Positions 1 to 9,526 of a stretch of DNA of 64,000 nucleotides are shown here, in pieces. Origin of the DNA: Kitasatospora viridis (lineage in GTDB: Bacteria; Actinomycetota; Actinomycetes; Streptomycetales; Streptomycetaceae); the NCBI RefSeq assembly GCF_007829815.1, contig NZ_VIWT01000003.1, positions 186,001 through 250,000 on the forward strand, given 5' to 3'. The first letter of the stretch is position 1, and each line of letters begins with the position of its first letter. The notes beneath the pieces are model-generated. The model saw only the letters and a program-made list of their open reading frames with translations, was not told where the DNA came from and made no database searches. Made by a program: the position numbers and the translations under genes.

Positions 1-1031
1 AAGGACTCCTGCTTGGAGCCCTGGGTCAGGCCGAGGGTGAGGAAGCGGGCCCACTCGGAGGTCTCCGCTGACGGGGGCTGCGAGGAGGTGGCCAGCTGGT
101 CGGAGGTGGAGCAGACCTCGTGGCCCTGGAGCAGGTCCTGGACGTCGAGGAACTGCACGCCCCGGTCGGCGGCGACGTCGGAGAGCCGCTGGGCGACCTG
201 CGGGACCAGCTGGTCGCGCGCCCAGTCGAGGTCGTCGTTGCTCGCGGGGCAGCCGCCCTTGGTGGTGCGGTTCCAGCCCTTCTGCGAGTAGCGGTCCTCC
301 GAGCTGCGCGGGAACGGGGAGGGGTAGGACTGCAGCACGATCCGGTAGGCGGAGGAGGCGTAGCCGTCGGCCTTCATCACCGCACGGATCTCGTCGATCG
401 ACTTGCCGACGTTGTCCATCGCACCGTCGATCTGCGAGTCGACCGCGTCCTGCTGGGAGTCCCGGCAGTCGCCGGCCGAGGCCTCGTAGTCCAGCACGCA
501 CTGGGTGATGTCGTGGACGAAGCCGAGGTCGTTGCCGCCGATCGACAGCACCACGGTGCCGACCCGGCGGTGGGCCGCGATGGCGGCGAGCTGGTCGGCC
601 TGCGGCGCCTCGCCCTTGAGCGACTGGCCGCCGTCGGCGGCGCGGAAGACGTTCTCGGTGGTGGCACCGGAACAGGCGATGTTGACCGCGCGGCCGCTGC
701 CGAAGGCGCTGAGCACCTCGGCGGAGTCGGAGCGGTCGCAGCCGTTCTGCGCCGTGGCCCCGTAGACCTGGCTCGCGTCGTAGCCGTGGCCGGTGTACGC
801 GCGGTCGGTGCCGTTGCGGCTGCCGGTGAAGGTGTCGCTGTTGCCGGCCCAGCGGCCGGCCTCGCCGGAGATGTAGCTGTCGCCCATCGAGACGGTGATG
901 GCGGTTCCACTGTGCGGCGCGGCGGCCTGGGCCGGGCCGGCGGTCACGGTGAGCAGGCCGGTGGCGGCCAGCGGGAGGGCGAGGGCGGCTGCGGTGAGCC
1001 GCCGGGCTCTGAAGCCAGTGTCCTGATGCAT
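1..1031 (-). CDS. Secreted SGNH/GDSL-type esterase (3' end outside window)
   Basis: Partial gene; the stop codon lies beyond the window. The ATG at 1031 opens an N-terminus with arginines, a hydrophobic core and an AQA-type cleavage site, so the product is exported. The mature protein starts near the block-I motif GDSYISGE (nucleophile Ser) and carries GGNDLGF (block III), the signatures of SGNH/GDSL hydrolases. Such enzymes cleave ester bonds in lipids or acetylated sugars. It is the last gene of the leftward carbohydrate run, so a carbohydrate esterase role is possible, but the substrate cannot be read from the sequence. A hairpin at 1108-1147 separates it from the mannosidase gene, so it may have its own promoter. 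Confidence 0.85.
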   Translation of the reverse strand, partial: MHQDTGFRARRLTAAALALPLAATGLLTVTAGPAQAAAPHSGTAITVSMGDSYISGEAGRWAGNSDTFTGSRNGTDRAYTGHGYDASQVYGATAQNGCDRSDSAEVLSAFGSGRAVNIACSGATTENVFRAADGGQSLKGEAPQADQLAAIAAHRRVGTVVLSIGGNDLGFVHDITQCVLDYEASAGDCRDSQQDAVDSQIDGAMDNVGKSIDEIRAVMKADGYASSAYRIVLQSYPSPFPRSSEDRYSQKGWNRTTKGGCPASNDDLDWARDQLVPQVAQRLSDVAADRGVQFLDVQDLLQGHEVCSTSDQLATSSQPPSAETSEWARFLTLGLTQGSKQES

Positions 1032-1107
1032 CGTCAACTCCTGTGTTCCACACCTGCGCTGCCTGACGCAGCGAGGGGGTTGGGGGTTTGGGTGAGGGTG
1101 TGTGGGC

Positions 1108-1147
1108 CACCGCGCCGTGCGCTGTGTGCGGTCAGCGGGGCGCGGTG
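1108..1147 (-). terminator. Hairpin after the GH38 gene
   Basis: Perfect 9-bp inverted repeat (CACCGCGCC / GGCGCGGTG) with a 22-nt loop, about 55 nt downstream of the GH38 stop codon on the minus strand. It has no T-run, as is common in actinomycetes. The long loop makes it a weaker candidate than the other hairpins listed. Confidence 0.35.
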
Positions 1148-1201
1148 ACCCAGGCGGTGGGGCCGACCCTCGACGGCCCTCCGCCGCTCGGGGACTGCGG
1201 G

Positions 1202-4200
1202 CTAGCCGTGCAGCGGCCGCAGTCGGAGGGTGCGGATCTCGAACGGACGGAGCTTCAGCTCGATCTGACTCTCCGTCAGTGAGGCCGGTTCGAGCTCGCG
1301 CTCCAGCAGGTCGGTCACCGCTGCCGAGGCGACCGGGAAGCCGGCGCTCAGCAGGGCGGTGGCGCGCCCGCCGTGGGCCTCGTAGAGGCGCACGACCACG
1401 TCGCCGGAGCCGTCGTCGGCGAGCTTGACCGCCTCGATGACGACGGCGTCGCCGTCGACCCCGACCAGCGGCGCGACCTCGGCCGCGCCGGTGAGCACGC
1501 GTTCCGGCTGGTTGAAGGCGTAGCCCTCGCGCACGGCGTCGGCGATGTCCGCGCCGAGCACCAGGGCGTAGCGCAGCCGGTGCCAGCCCTGGTCGGCCTC
1601 GGGGTCGGGGAAGCGGGCGGCGCGCAGCAGCGAGAGCCGCGCGGTGGTGGTGGTCCCACCGTCGGGGCGGACGTCGCGGGTGACCTCGTGGCCGTAGGTC
1701 GAGTCGTTCACCAGTGCCGCACCCCAGCCCCGTTCGCCGAGGTGCAGGAAGCGGTGGGCGCAGAACTCGAACTTGGCGGCGTCCCAGCTGGTGTTGGTGT
1801 GGGTGGGCCGCTGGACGTGGCCGAACGGGGTCTCGGCGCTGGAGTGGTCGGCCCGCAGGTCGAGCGGGAAGGCGGCCTTGAGCAGCTTCTCCTGCTCGTG
1901 CCAGTCGATCTCGGTCTCGATGTCCAGCCGCCGGGCGCCCTCGGCGAGCGAGATCGCCTGCTCCACCCAGGAGTTGCCGAACCGGCGCACCACCACGACC
2001 GCGCCGTCGCGGACCTCGACCGACTCCGCCTCGACCAGGTCGCGCACCGTGTTGCGGTAGAACTCGTCGATGTCCCAGGCGTCGTACTCGTTCGGGAAGT
2101 CCTGGTGCAGCTGGAGCAGGTTGCCCACCCGTCCGGGGGCGAGTGCCTCCCGGTCGGCCACCAGGTCGTACGCCGAGGTGACCAGACCGCGCGCGTCGAT
2201 CCGGATCCGGACCAGCCCGTTGTCCAGCACGAAGCCGTCCGCCTCGGGCACCGGAGCGACCCTGGGGGCGGCCGGCCCGCCGCGCGTCACCGCGCCCAGG
2301 GCCGGCACCCCGCCGCGGGCGAACGGTGCGGCGTTGAAGACGATCTCCTGCTGCCCCTCCCCCGCCAACGCCCGCTGGGCGGCCTCGACGATGCCGTGCA
2401 GCTCGGCGAGGACGGCGGCGTAGGCCTGCTCCGCCTCCTGGTGCACCCAGGCGATCGAGGAGCCGGGCAGGATGTCGTGGAACTGGTGCAGCAGCACCGT
2501 CTTCCACAGCCGGTCCAACTCCTGGTGCGGGTAGGCGAACCCGGTCCGCACCGCCGCCGTCGCCGCCCACAGTTCGGCCTCGCGCAGCAGCTGCTCGCTG
2601 CGCCGGTTGCCCTGCTTGGTGCGCAACTGGCTGGTCAGCGTGCCCCGGTGGAACTCCAGGTAGAGCTCCCCCACCCAGACCGGCGCGTCGGGGTACTCGG
2701 CGTGCGCCCGCTCGAAGAAGCGCGCCGGGCTCTCGATGACGACCCGGGCCGCGCCCTCCAGGTCGGCGAACCGTTCGGCGCGGGCCAGCATCTCGCGGTT
2801 GGGGCCGCCCCCGCCGTCGCCGTAACCGAACGGCATCAGTGAGCAGGTGGCGGCGGCCTTGTCCTGGAAGTTGGCGACGGCGAGGGCGACCTCGGCGCCG
2901 GAGACCTCGCAGTTGTAGCTGTCCACGGGCGGGAAGTGGGTGAAGATCCGGGTGCCGTCCAGGCCCTCCCACCAGAAGGTGTGGTGCGGGAACTTGTTGG
3001 TGGTGTTCCAGGAGATCTTCTGGGTGAGGAACCAGCGCACCCCGGCGAGCTTCATCAGCTGCGGCATCGCCGCGTTGTAGCCGAAGGTGTCCGGCAGCCA
3101 CATCTCCTCGGTCTCGACCCCGAACTCCTCCAGGTAGAACCGCTTGCCGTGGATGAGCTGGCGGGCCAGCGCCTCGCCGCCGGTGATGTTGGTGTCCGGC
3201 TCCACCCAGAGGCTGCCCACCGGCAGGAACTGACCCTCCGTCACCTTCTCCCGCACCCGCGCGTAGACCTCGGGCCGCTGCTCCTTCAGCCAGGCGAGCT
3301 GCTGGGCCTGGGACATGACGAACTGGAACTGCGGGTGGTCGTCCATCAGCTGGACCACGTTGGCGACGGTCCGGGTGACCTTGCGCACCGTCTCGCGCAG
3401 CGGCCAGAGCCAGGCGGTGTCGATGTGCGCGTGGCCGACGGCGGAGAGCCGGTGGGCGCTGAACGCGGCGGGCGAGGCGAAGGCCGGGGCCAGCTCGACC
3501 CGCGCCGCCGCGGCGCTGCCGGCGATGTCGCGCAGGTCCACGGCGTCCAGCGCGCGCTCGATGGCGCCGAGCAACTGCCAGCGGCGCGGCTCGTGTTCGG
3601 GGAGCTCCCGCATCAGCCCGCCGAGCACGTCGAGGTCCTGGACCAGCCCCCAGACACCCCGGTCGAGGACCGCCAGGTCGGCCCGGAGCACCCGGTAGAG
3701 CGGGTCGGTGTCCGGGTCGGCGCCGGTCAGCCAGCCGGGGCGGTCGCCGGCCCGGGTGATCAGGTGGTCGTCGCACAGCACCGGGTTGGCGGCGCCCTCG
3801 ATGTAGTAGGTGAACTCCTCGCCCCCGACGGCGGGTTCGGCGACCAGAACCCAGGCGTTGCGCGGGTGCAGCGCCTTCACCACGGTGCCGTCGGCGCGGT
3901 GCACCAGCCCCTCGGCGGAGAAGCCGGGCCCGGTCTTGTTGAAGCCGATGTCGAGGACGGCCTCGACCCGCTGCCCGGCCCACTCCTCGGGCACCCGGCC
4001 GGTGATCCGGAACCAGCTGGTGGACCAGAGCGGCCCCCAGCGGTGCCCGACGCCGATCGGCCGGTAGGGGGCGGCGAGCGCCTCGCCGACCGGCACCGGC
4101 TCGCCGGGCGCGTCCCAGATCTCCACGTCGATGGGGACGGTGCGGGCGTGGACGGCAGGCCGCAGGCGCTCGTTCAGCACCCGGTCGAGCCGGGCCTCGG

Positions 4201-4222
4201 TGAGGCGTCGCTTGCTGTGCAT
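1202..4222 (-). CDS. GH38 alpha-mannosidase, cytoplasmic
   Basis: This 1006-aa protein is the usual length for bacterial GH38 enzymes. The catalytic zinc-binding motif AHIDTAWLWPL is at about residue 264, and LPDTFGYN, whose Asp is the expected nucleophile, is at about residue 377. The beta-rich C-terminal mannosidase domains follow. There is no signal peptide, so it should act on imported manno-oligosaccharides, releasing mannose from the non-reducing end. A GGAG lies 11 nt before the ATG. It is downstream of a secreted protein gene and separated from it by a strong hairpin. Family assignment is firm; the linkage preference (alpha-1,2/1,3/1,6) cannot be read from sequence. Confidence 0.95.
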   Translation of the reverse strand: MHSKRRLTEARLDRVLNERLRPAVHARTVPIDVEIWDAPGEPVPVGEALAAPYRPIGVGHRWGPLWSTSWFRITGRVPEEWAGQRVEAVLDIGFNKTGPGFSAEGLVHRADGTVVKALHPRNAWVLVAEPAVGGEEFTYYIEGAANPVLCDDHLITRAGDRPGWLTGADPDTDPLYRVLRADLAVLDRGVWGLVQDLDVLGGLMRELPEHEPRRWQLLGAIERALDAVDLRDIAGSAAAARVELAPAFASPAAFSAHRLSAVGHAHIDTAWLWPLRETVRKVTRTVANVVQLMDDHPQFQFVMSQAQQLAWLKEQRPEVYARVREKVTEGQFLPVGSLWVEPDTNITGGEALARQLIHGKRFYLEEFGVETEEMWLPDTFGYNAAMPQLMKLAGVRWFLTQKISWNTTNKFPHHTFWWEGLDGTRIFTHFPPVDSYNCEVSGAEVALAVANFQDKAAATCSLMPFGYGDGGGGPNREMLARAERFADLEGAARVVIESPARFFERAHAEYPDAPVWVGELYLEFHRGTLTSQLRTKQGNRRSEQLLREAELWAATAAVRTGFAYPHQELDRLWKTVLLHQFHDILPGSSIAWVHQEAEQAYAAVLAELHGIVEAAQRALAGEGQQEIVFNAAPFARGGVPALGAVTRGGPAAPRVAPVPEADGFVLDNGLVRIRIDARGLVTSAYDLVADREALAPGRVGNLLQLHQDFPNEYDAWDIDEFYRNTVRDLVEAESVEVRDGAVVVVRRFGNSWVEQAISLAEGARRLDIETEIDWHEQEKLLKAAFPLDLRADHSSAETPFGHVQRPTHTNTSWDAAKFEFCAHRFLHLGERGWGAALVNDSTYGHEVTRDVRPDGGTTTTARLSLLRAARFPDPEADQGWHRLRYALVLGADIADAVREGYAFNQPERVLTGAAEVAPLVGVDGDAVVIEAVKLADDGSGDVVVRLYEAHGGRATALLSAGFPVASAAVTDLLERELEPASLTESQIELKLRPFEIRTLRLRPLHG

Positions 4223-4270
4223 GGCGTTCTGATCTCCATGTGGGAAAAGGCAGTTCGGAGGATCTCCGGG

Positions 4271-4299
4271 GGCCGGCGGGGCGGCTCGCCCCGCCGGCC
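4271..4299 (-). terminator. Strong GC hairpin between the secreted protein gene and GH38
   Basis: Perfect 13-bp stem (GGCCGGCGGGGCG / CGCCCCGCCGGCC) closed by a 3-nt loop, 10 nt after the stop codon of the upstream minus-strand gene. It likely ends or attenuates transcription before the mannosidase gene. Confidence 0.7.
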
Positions 4300-4309
4300 G
4301 CGGACCGGA

Positions 4310-5566
4310 TCAGTCCTGGCTGAGCGGCACCGGCCATTCGTCGTGGTAGACGGTGAACGGCAGGTCCTTCTCGAAGAACGTGGTGCTGAGGATCCGCAGG
4401 CGGGCCATCAGCGCGCCGCCGATGTCGATGCCGCCGTAGAGCTTGACCGAGCCCTTCTTGTTCACCAGGCCGCCGTCGTCGTCGAAGGTGGCGCTGCCGG
4501 AGACCACCGTGCGCAGGTAGGGCTCGATGTCGGCCTTGACGCCGAGGTCGTCGAAGATGGCGACGGTGCCCTCGGTGAGCAGGCCGGTGTGGATGTCTCC
4601 GCGGCCGGAGATCGAGCCGGCCGGCGGCGAGAGCTCGGGGCTGCCCTGGTCGCTGTCCGAGCTCCAGCCGTCCTCCTTGGTGTAGTCCGAGTGCACACCC
4701 CAGTTGTCGCTGTAGCTCTGCTCGGTGTCGACGGTGACGGTGCCGTTGGCCGAGACGTCGGCGTAGAGCGTGAGGTCCACGTTGACGACCACCGGCACCA
4801 CCCCGACCCAGATCACCGGCGCGGCCTTCAGGCTGGCGAGCGGGACCTTGATGGTGCCGGTGCCCGCCTTGAAGGTGCCCGCGACGTGCCAGTCGGCCTC
4901 GGTGTCGCTCTGGAAGCCGACGTGGGCGTGCTGGAGGTCGAAGGCGGTGCCCGTGTAGTCGAAGTCGATGCTCGGTTCGAGGCTCATGGAGCCCGAGAAG
5001 GCGGCCGAAGTCCCGTCCGGCAGGTCGAGGTCGGTGTCGGCGCTGAGCTTCAGGCTCATCGAGGACGAGCCCGAGGCGCCGTCGATCCTGGGCACGTAGC
5101 CGACCTGGAGTCCGGGCACCTGCGAGTCGACCTGCACGCTGGCCGGCGCCAGCGCGGTGTGCACGGAGGCGGTCGTATCGCCGAGCAGCTCGTTGACGGC
5201 GGCGGGGCGGGTGCTGACGGTCTGCTTGCCGTCGGCGGCCGGCTGCGCGGCCGTGACGACGAGCAGCGCGCCCTTCGGGGCGGCCGGGGTCGGCGGGTTG
5301 TCGATCACCTGGCCGACCTTGACGCCGCCGGGCTTGCTGCCGGAGGCGGTCTGGCCGGGGGCGGCGGTGCCGGTGGTCAGCACGGCCTGCCCGGTGGCCG
5401 GGTCGTACGAGGCCAGCTGGTCTCCGCCGGCGCCGGTGACGACGGCGGGCGCGGGCTGGGCCGACCCGACGGCGGCGGCACTCGCCGTCGGGGCGGCGGC
5501 CAGGCCGCTGAGGGTGAGCAGTGAGCCGACCGCGAGAACGGTGGCGGTCTTCTTTCCTATCGACAT
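4310..5566 (-). CDS. Secreted beta-rich protein of unknown function
   Basis: A 418-aa product with a clear Sec signal peptide (MSIGKK, hydrophobic stretch, cleavage near TASAAA). The mature part is acidic, low in Cys and rich in alternating Ser/Thr/Val/Asp segments typical of all-beta secreted proteins, with no catalytic motif I recognise. It sits between the GH35 and GH38 genes on the same strand, 81 nt after GH35, so it may bind substrate or surface. It could be a carbohydrate-binding or adhesion-like protein, but that is inference only. Confidence 0.85.
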   Translation of the reverse strand: MSIGKKTATVLAVGSLLTLSGLAAAPTASAAAVGSAQPAPAVVTGAGGDQLASYDPATGQAVLTTGTAAPGQTASGSKPGGVKVGQVIDNPPTPAAPKGALLVVTAAQPAADGKQTVSTRPAAVNELLGDTTASVHTALAPASVQVDSQVPGLQVGYVPRIDGASGSSSMSLKLSADTDLDLPDGTSAAFSGSMSLEPSIDFDYTGTAFDLQHAHVGFQSDTEADWHVAGTFKAGTGTIKVPLASLKAAPVIWVGVVPVVVNVDLTLYADVSANGTVTVDTEQSYSDNWGVHSDYTKEDGWSSDSDQGSPELSPPAGSISGRGDIHTGLLTEGTVAIFDDLGVKADIEPYLRTVVSGSATFDDDGGLVNKKGSVKLYGGIDIGGALMARLRILSTTFFEKDLPFTVYHDEWPVPLSQD

Positions 5567-5647
5567 GACGTTGCGTCACCTTCGGGTGGGGTACGGGGAC
5601 GGAACAGCGTCTTGCGTGGTTGATCGAGCGGTCGGGAAGAGTGGGTT

Positions 5648-7384
5648 TCAGTCCTCGGTCGGCCCGAGGTCGGGGCGGTCCCGCAGCTCCACCCAAGGCG
5701 TGGTGGCGGCGTGCAGTTCCAGCACGGTGATCTCGTTGCGGCCGGCCCGCAGGACGGGTGCGGGGACGTAGAGGGTGGTCTGCGGGCCGCGGGACCAGTA
5801 GCGGCCGAGCGCGAAGCCGTTGATCCAGGTGAGGCCCTTGGTCCAGCCGTCGAGCGCGAGGTAGGCGTCGGCGGGCTCCTCGATGTCCACGGTGCCGCGC
5901 CGGAAGGCCGGGCCCGCCACGGCGCGTCCGGCGTCGTCGAAGGTCAGCGCGTCCAGGCGGTCGAGCGGCAGCGAGCGGCTGTTCCAACTGGACACGGTCC
6001 GGCCGTCGAGCGTCACCTCGCCGAGCAGGCCCTTGCGGTCGTGGATCTGGCGCCCGTAGTTGACCCGGCCCTGGTTCTCCACCAGCACGGCCAGCCAGGA
6101 GTCGGGGTGGGGCACGGTGAAGGCCAGCGCCTGCTGGTGGTTCTCGCGCTCCAGCACGCCGACCGGCTGGCCGTCGACGAAGACCTGCGCGCGGTCGCGC
6201 ACCTGCTCGGCCCGCAGCACCATCGGGCCGGCGGCCGGCAGCACGGTCTCGTAGAGCACGAAGCCGACGTCCTGGCCGAGCTCCTCCATGGTCTGCGGCC
6301 GGTCGGCCAGCACGGGCTCGCCGAGCTCGGCCAGCTGGTCGAACAGGTCTGCCTGCTCGGTGAGTTCGACCCGCACGGGGGCCAGCTTCGCAGCGGCGGA
6401 CACCTCCTCCTCGGGCACGGGCGCGTACTTGGCGATCACCTTGCGGAAGGCCTCGTACTTCGGCGTCGGGTCGCCGGCCTCGTCGAGCAGGGCGTCGTAG
6501 TCGTAGGAGGTGGCGGTGGGCCGGTAGACGCCCTTGTCGTTGGCGCCGTTGGTGAAGCCGAAGTTGGTGCCGCCGTGGAGCAGGTAGATGTTGACGCTGG
6601 CGCCGGCGGCAAGCAGCTGGTCCAGGTTGCCGGCGGCGTCCTCGGGGTCGCGGGTGACGTGCACGCCGCCCCAGCGGTCGAACCAGCCGATCCAGAACTC
6701 CGCGCACATCAGCGGGCCTTCGGGCTGGTGGCGGCGCAGCTCGGTGAGCCCGGCCTCGACCCGGCTGCCGAAGTTGGCGGTGCGCAGCACCCCGTCCAGG
6801 CCGCCGCGCCCGAGGTCGGCGGGCTGGTCGCAGGTGAACAGCGGCACGTCGACGCCGTGCCGGCGCAGCAGTTCGGCCAGTTCGGCGAGGTAGGCGGTGT
6901 CGGTGCCGTAGGCGCCGTACTCGTTCTCCAGCTGGACGGCGATGACGGTGGTGCCGAGGTGCGGCCGGACGGCCTCCATCAGGGCTTCGAGGTACTCGTC
7001 CACGGCCGACATGAACCGCGGGTCGCGGCTGCGCAGTTCCATGTCGTGGTCGGCGAGCAGCCAGGAGGGCAGGCCGCCGCCCTCCCACTCGGCGCAGATG
7101 TAGGGGCCGGGCCGGAGCAGCACGTGCAGGCCTTCGGCGGCGGCCAGGTCGAGGAAGCGGGGCAGGTCGAGCCCTCCGTCCGCGTGGAACTCGCCGGGCC
7201 GGGGCTCGTGCAGGTTCCACGGGACGTAGGTCTCCACGGTGTTGAGCCCCAGCAGCCGTGCCTTGCGGAGCCGGTCGGCCCACTGCTCCGGGTGGACGCG
7301 GAAGTAGTGCAGTCCGCCCGAGATGATGCGGAACGGCCGGTCGTCGAGACGGAATCCGTCGGCGGCGATCTCCAGTCGAGGCAT
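5648..7384 (-). CDS. GH35 beta-galactosidase
   Basis: A 578-aa GH35 enzyme. The N-terminal TIM barrel begins at once (ISGGLHYFRVHPEQW) and includes LRPGPYICAEWEGGG, LENEYGAYG with the acid/base Glu at about residue 154, and MCAEFWIGWFDRWGG with the nucleophile Glu at about 230. C-terminal jelly-roll domains end with GFALGRYWSRGPQTTLYVP. With no signal peptide it should remove terminal beta-galactose inside the cell. AGGAG lies 10 nt upstream of the ATG. It starts 33 nt after the second GH5 gene, consistent with cotranscription. Confidence 0.95.
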   Translation of the reverse strand: MPRLEIAADGFRLDDRPFRIISGGLHYFRVHPEQWADRLRKARLLGLNTVETYVPWNLHEPRPGEFHADGGLDLPRFLDLAAAEGLHVLLRPGPYICAEWEGGGLPSWLLADHDMELRSRDPRFMSAVDEYLEALMEAVRPHLGTTVIAVQLENEYGAYGTDTAYLAELAELLRRHGVDVPLFTCDQPADLGRGGLDGVLRTANFGSRVEAGLTELRRHQPEGPLMCAEFWIGWFDRWGGVHVTRDPEDAAGNLDQLLAAGASVNIYLLHGGTNFGFTNGANDKGVYRPTATSYDYDALLDEAGDPTPKYEAFRKVIAKYAPVPEEEVSAAAKLAPVRVELTEQADLFDQLAELGEPVLADRPQTMEELGQDVGFVLYETVLPAAGPMVLRAEQVRDRAQVFVDGQPVGVLERENHQQALAFTVPHPDSWLAVLVENQGRVNYGRQIHDRKGLLGEVTLDGRTVSSWNSRSLPLDRLDALTFDDAGRAVAGPAFRRGTVDIEEPADAYLALDGWTKGLTWINGFALGRYWSRGPQTTLYVPAPVLRAGRNEITVLELHAATTPWVELRDRPDLGPTED

Positions 7385-7417
7385 GGCTGTGGTGCTCCTA
7401 GGGGGTGGGGGTGGGGA

Positions 7418-9385
7418 TCAGTCGAGCGGGCGGCAGAGCAGCACGTCGGGGACGCCGTGCTCGTCGTACCGGTAGGTGTCGGCGACGCCGGCGATGTACT
7501 CGTCGTCGTTGCACTGGCCCTTGTAGTTGCCGGAGGCCCAGTCGCTGTCGACCGAGCCGCCGTCCGAGGGCCGGTTGTCGCCGTGGTCGAACCAGACGTC
7601 GCGGCCGTCGGTGGGCAGCGGGTCGGCGGACGGCGCGCAGAGCAGGGCCGCCATCGAGCCGCCGTTGTTGCTGAAGCCGACGGCGAAGGAGTTGTCGGGG
7701 CACTGCAGCTTGTCGTAGCCGCCGGCCCAGTCGCCCTCGTTGGTGTTGCTCCAGTTGGTGACGACGGTCCAGTCGCCCTCGCCCTTGGCGGGCTGGCCGG
7801 CGTCGGTGCACAGGCCGGTGCCGTTGCCGCGTCCGAGGGCGATCAGGCGCTGGGAGTCGGGGCAGTTGCCCTTGTAGTTGCCCGGGGACCAGTCGTCCTG
7901 GTCGAGCATCGTGCGGGACACGTCCTGGTCGCCGTTGCGGGCGTTGAGCATGTTCCAGTGGTTGACCTGGGCGACCTTGCCAGTCTTGCCGGAGGAGTTG
8001 ATCAGCCTGTTCCAGTCGGCGGTCCGCCAGTCGCCGGAGTCCTCCAGGCCGGTGCGCTTGCCGTCGGCGGTGTAGGACAGGGCGGCCCAGTTGTCCTGGA
8101 GCTTGCCGTTGTCGTCGGTCCAGCCGATCAGCGGCCAGATCGCGAAGTCGGTGTCGTTGGCCTCCAGGATGCCGGTGAACCGGTCGAACCAGTCCTTCTC
8201 CTTGGCGTCCGTCTGGCCGCGCCCGGCGGTGCCGAACTCGCTGACCCAGACGGGAGCGGTGAAGTGCTGGCCCGCCTGGGTGACGAACAGCGCTTCGTCG
8301 TTGACGGCCTGCTCCAGCTCGTCCGGGCTCAGGTCGCGGTAGCGCGGGTCGTTGGTCTCGCCGTTCAGCGCACCGCCGGTGGCGCCGGTGTGGTTGGGGC
8401 CGGTGAACCCGTAGAAGTGCGCGGAGTAGACCAGCTTGCCGGAGTCGATCAGGGTGTTGGACAGGGTGCGGACCGGGGTGAGCATCGGGCGGCCGTGCGG
8501 GAACATGCCCTGGGGGATGCCCTGCCAGTTGATGCCCTCCATGATGATCAGCATGTCGGGGTCGTCCTGGAGGATCTTGTTGCCGGCCTCCTCGAACGCG
8601 GCGTACTCGTCCTTGTCGTTGTTCCAGCCCCAGTTGGGGTCGTCGGTGCCGTCGCGGCGGACCTCGTTGCGCAGGTCGGCGCCGACCACCCGCTTGTTGT
8701 CCTTGTAGCGGTCGACCAGGAAGAGCCAGTCGTCCTCCCACTGCTGGGTGGACTGCCCCTTGTCCCAGCGCTCGTTGCCGTCCAGGCCGCAGCACCAGTG
8801 GTAGGTGGTGGTGTGGTTGTTGAGGATCACCGCGAAGCCGTCGCCGGTGAGCGCCTTGACCACCGCGTCGTAGACCTCCAGCGGGGTCTTGCCGCGCAGC
8901 TGCGGGTTGGCCCGCACCGCGGAGTCCGGCACGGTGCTGTCGTCGTGGATCATCGCGTTGGCGAACGGCAGCCGGATGCTGTTCAGGCCGAGGCGGTGGA
9001 AGTCGGCCAGGATGCTCGCGATCGGCGCCCGGTCCAGGCCCATCGGGATGTTGTTGGACACCTCACCGGCCTGGTTGTTGGCCGGGTCGGTGGGGTCGCC
9101 GCTGCCCAGGTAGTGGCTCTCCGAGCCGTCCCAGTTGCCGGCCTTGAGCTTGAAGCGGTTGCCGTGGGCGTCGACGATGTAGCGGCCCCTGGTGCTCAGC
9201 GGGCCCTGCCAGGAGGCGGACAGCTGCTTGCCGGTCAGCACGGTGGGGGCGGCGGAGCCGGTCGAGGCGACGGCCACGCCGGTGCCGGGGGCGCCCGCCA
9301 GCACCAGCGCCGACACGGCGACGACGGCGGGCAGCAGGCGGGTGGAGCGGCGTCTGACGGTTCTTCCGTTCGGAAGCGGTCTCAT
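7418..9385 (-). CDS. Secreted GH5 glycoside hydrolase, copy 2
   Basis: The ATG at 9385 is chosen over an upstream frame extension because GGAGGG sits 6 nt before it and a signal peptide follows directly (655 aa). The catalytic domain shows LRNEVRRD (acid/base Glu near residue 240) and VWVSEFGTAG (nucleophile Glu near 382), plus YHWCCGLDGN, a Cys-Cys feature seen in plant-like GH5 proteins. About 200 C-terminal residues hold Cys-containing repeats of the type GNYKGQC...D.LLCRPLD, probably a binding module. It is a close paralogue of the gene at 9527-11479, with a shared upstream hairpin. It likely cuts a beta-linked polysaccharide outside the cell; specificity is unknown. Confidence 0.9.
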   Translation of the reverse strand: MRPLPNGRTVRRRSTRLLPAVVAVSALVLAGAPGTGVAVASTGSAAPTVLTGKQLSASWQGPLSTRGRYIVDAHGNRFKLKAGNWDGSESHYLGSGDPTDPANNQAGEVSNNIPMGLDRAPIASILADFHRLGLNSIRLPFANAMIHDDSTVPDSAVRANPQLRGKTPLEVYDAVVKALTGDGFAVILNNHTTTYHWCCGLDGNERWDKGQSTQQWEDDWLFLVDRYKDNKRVVGADLRNEVRRDGTDDPNWGWNNDKDEYAAFEEAGNKILQDDPDMLIIMEGINWQGIPQGMFPHGRPMLTPVRTLSNTLIDSGKLVYSAHFYGFTGPNHTGATGGALNGETNDPRYRDLSPDELEQAVNDEALFVTQAGQHFTAPVWVSEFGTAGRGQTDAKEKDWFDRFTGILEANDTDFAIWPLIGWTDDNGKLQDNWAALSYTADGKRTGLEDSGDWRTADWNRLINSSGKTGKVAQVNHWNMLNARNGDQDVSRTMLDQDDWSPGNYKGNCPDSQRLIALGRGNGTGLCTDAGQPAKGEGDWTVVTNWSNTNEGDWAGGYDKLQCPDNSFAVGFSNNGGSMAALLCAPSADPLPTDGRDVWFDHGDNRPSDGGSVDSDWASGNYKGQCNDDEYIAGVADTYRYDEHGVPDVLLCRPLD

Positions 9386-9441
9386 GGTGTTCCCTCCGAG
9401 GAGTGGGGTCGAGGGAGTGGATGTGGTGGGGGTACTGCGGA

Positions 9442-9484
9442 CCGGACCGGTGGTCCGAGGCGGGGGCATGGGCCACCGGTCCGG
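9442..9484 (-). repeat. 12-bp inverted repeat upstream of GH5 copy 2 (duplicate element)
   Basis: Perfect 12-bp arms CCGGACCGGTGG / CCACCGGTCCGG with a 19-nt loop, lying between the two GH5 genes. A near-identical element with the same loop length is at 11532-11574 before GH5 copy 1, so it was duplicated together with the gene. It may be a terminator of the upstream gene, an mRNA-stabilising hairpin or an operator. Confidence 0.7.
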
Positions 9485-9526
9485 GGCTCAGGGGGGCGGC
9501 TCGCCCCTTGGGGGTGTACGCGCGGG

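Noticed and set aside
2936..5524. An 862-codon plus-strand open frame opposite GH38 and the secreted protein
   Set aside because: It is the mirror of real coding sequence, with low-complexity composition and no recognisable motif.
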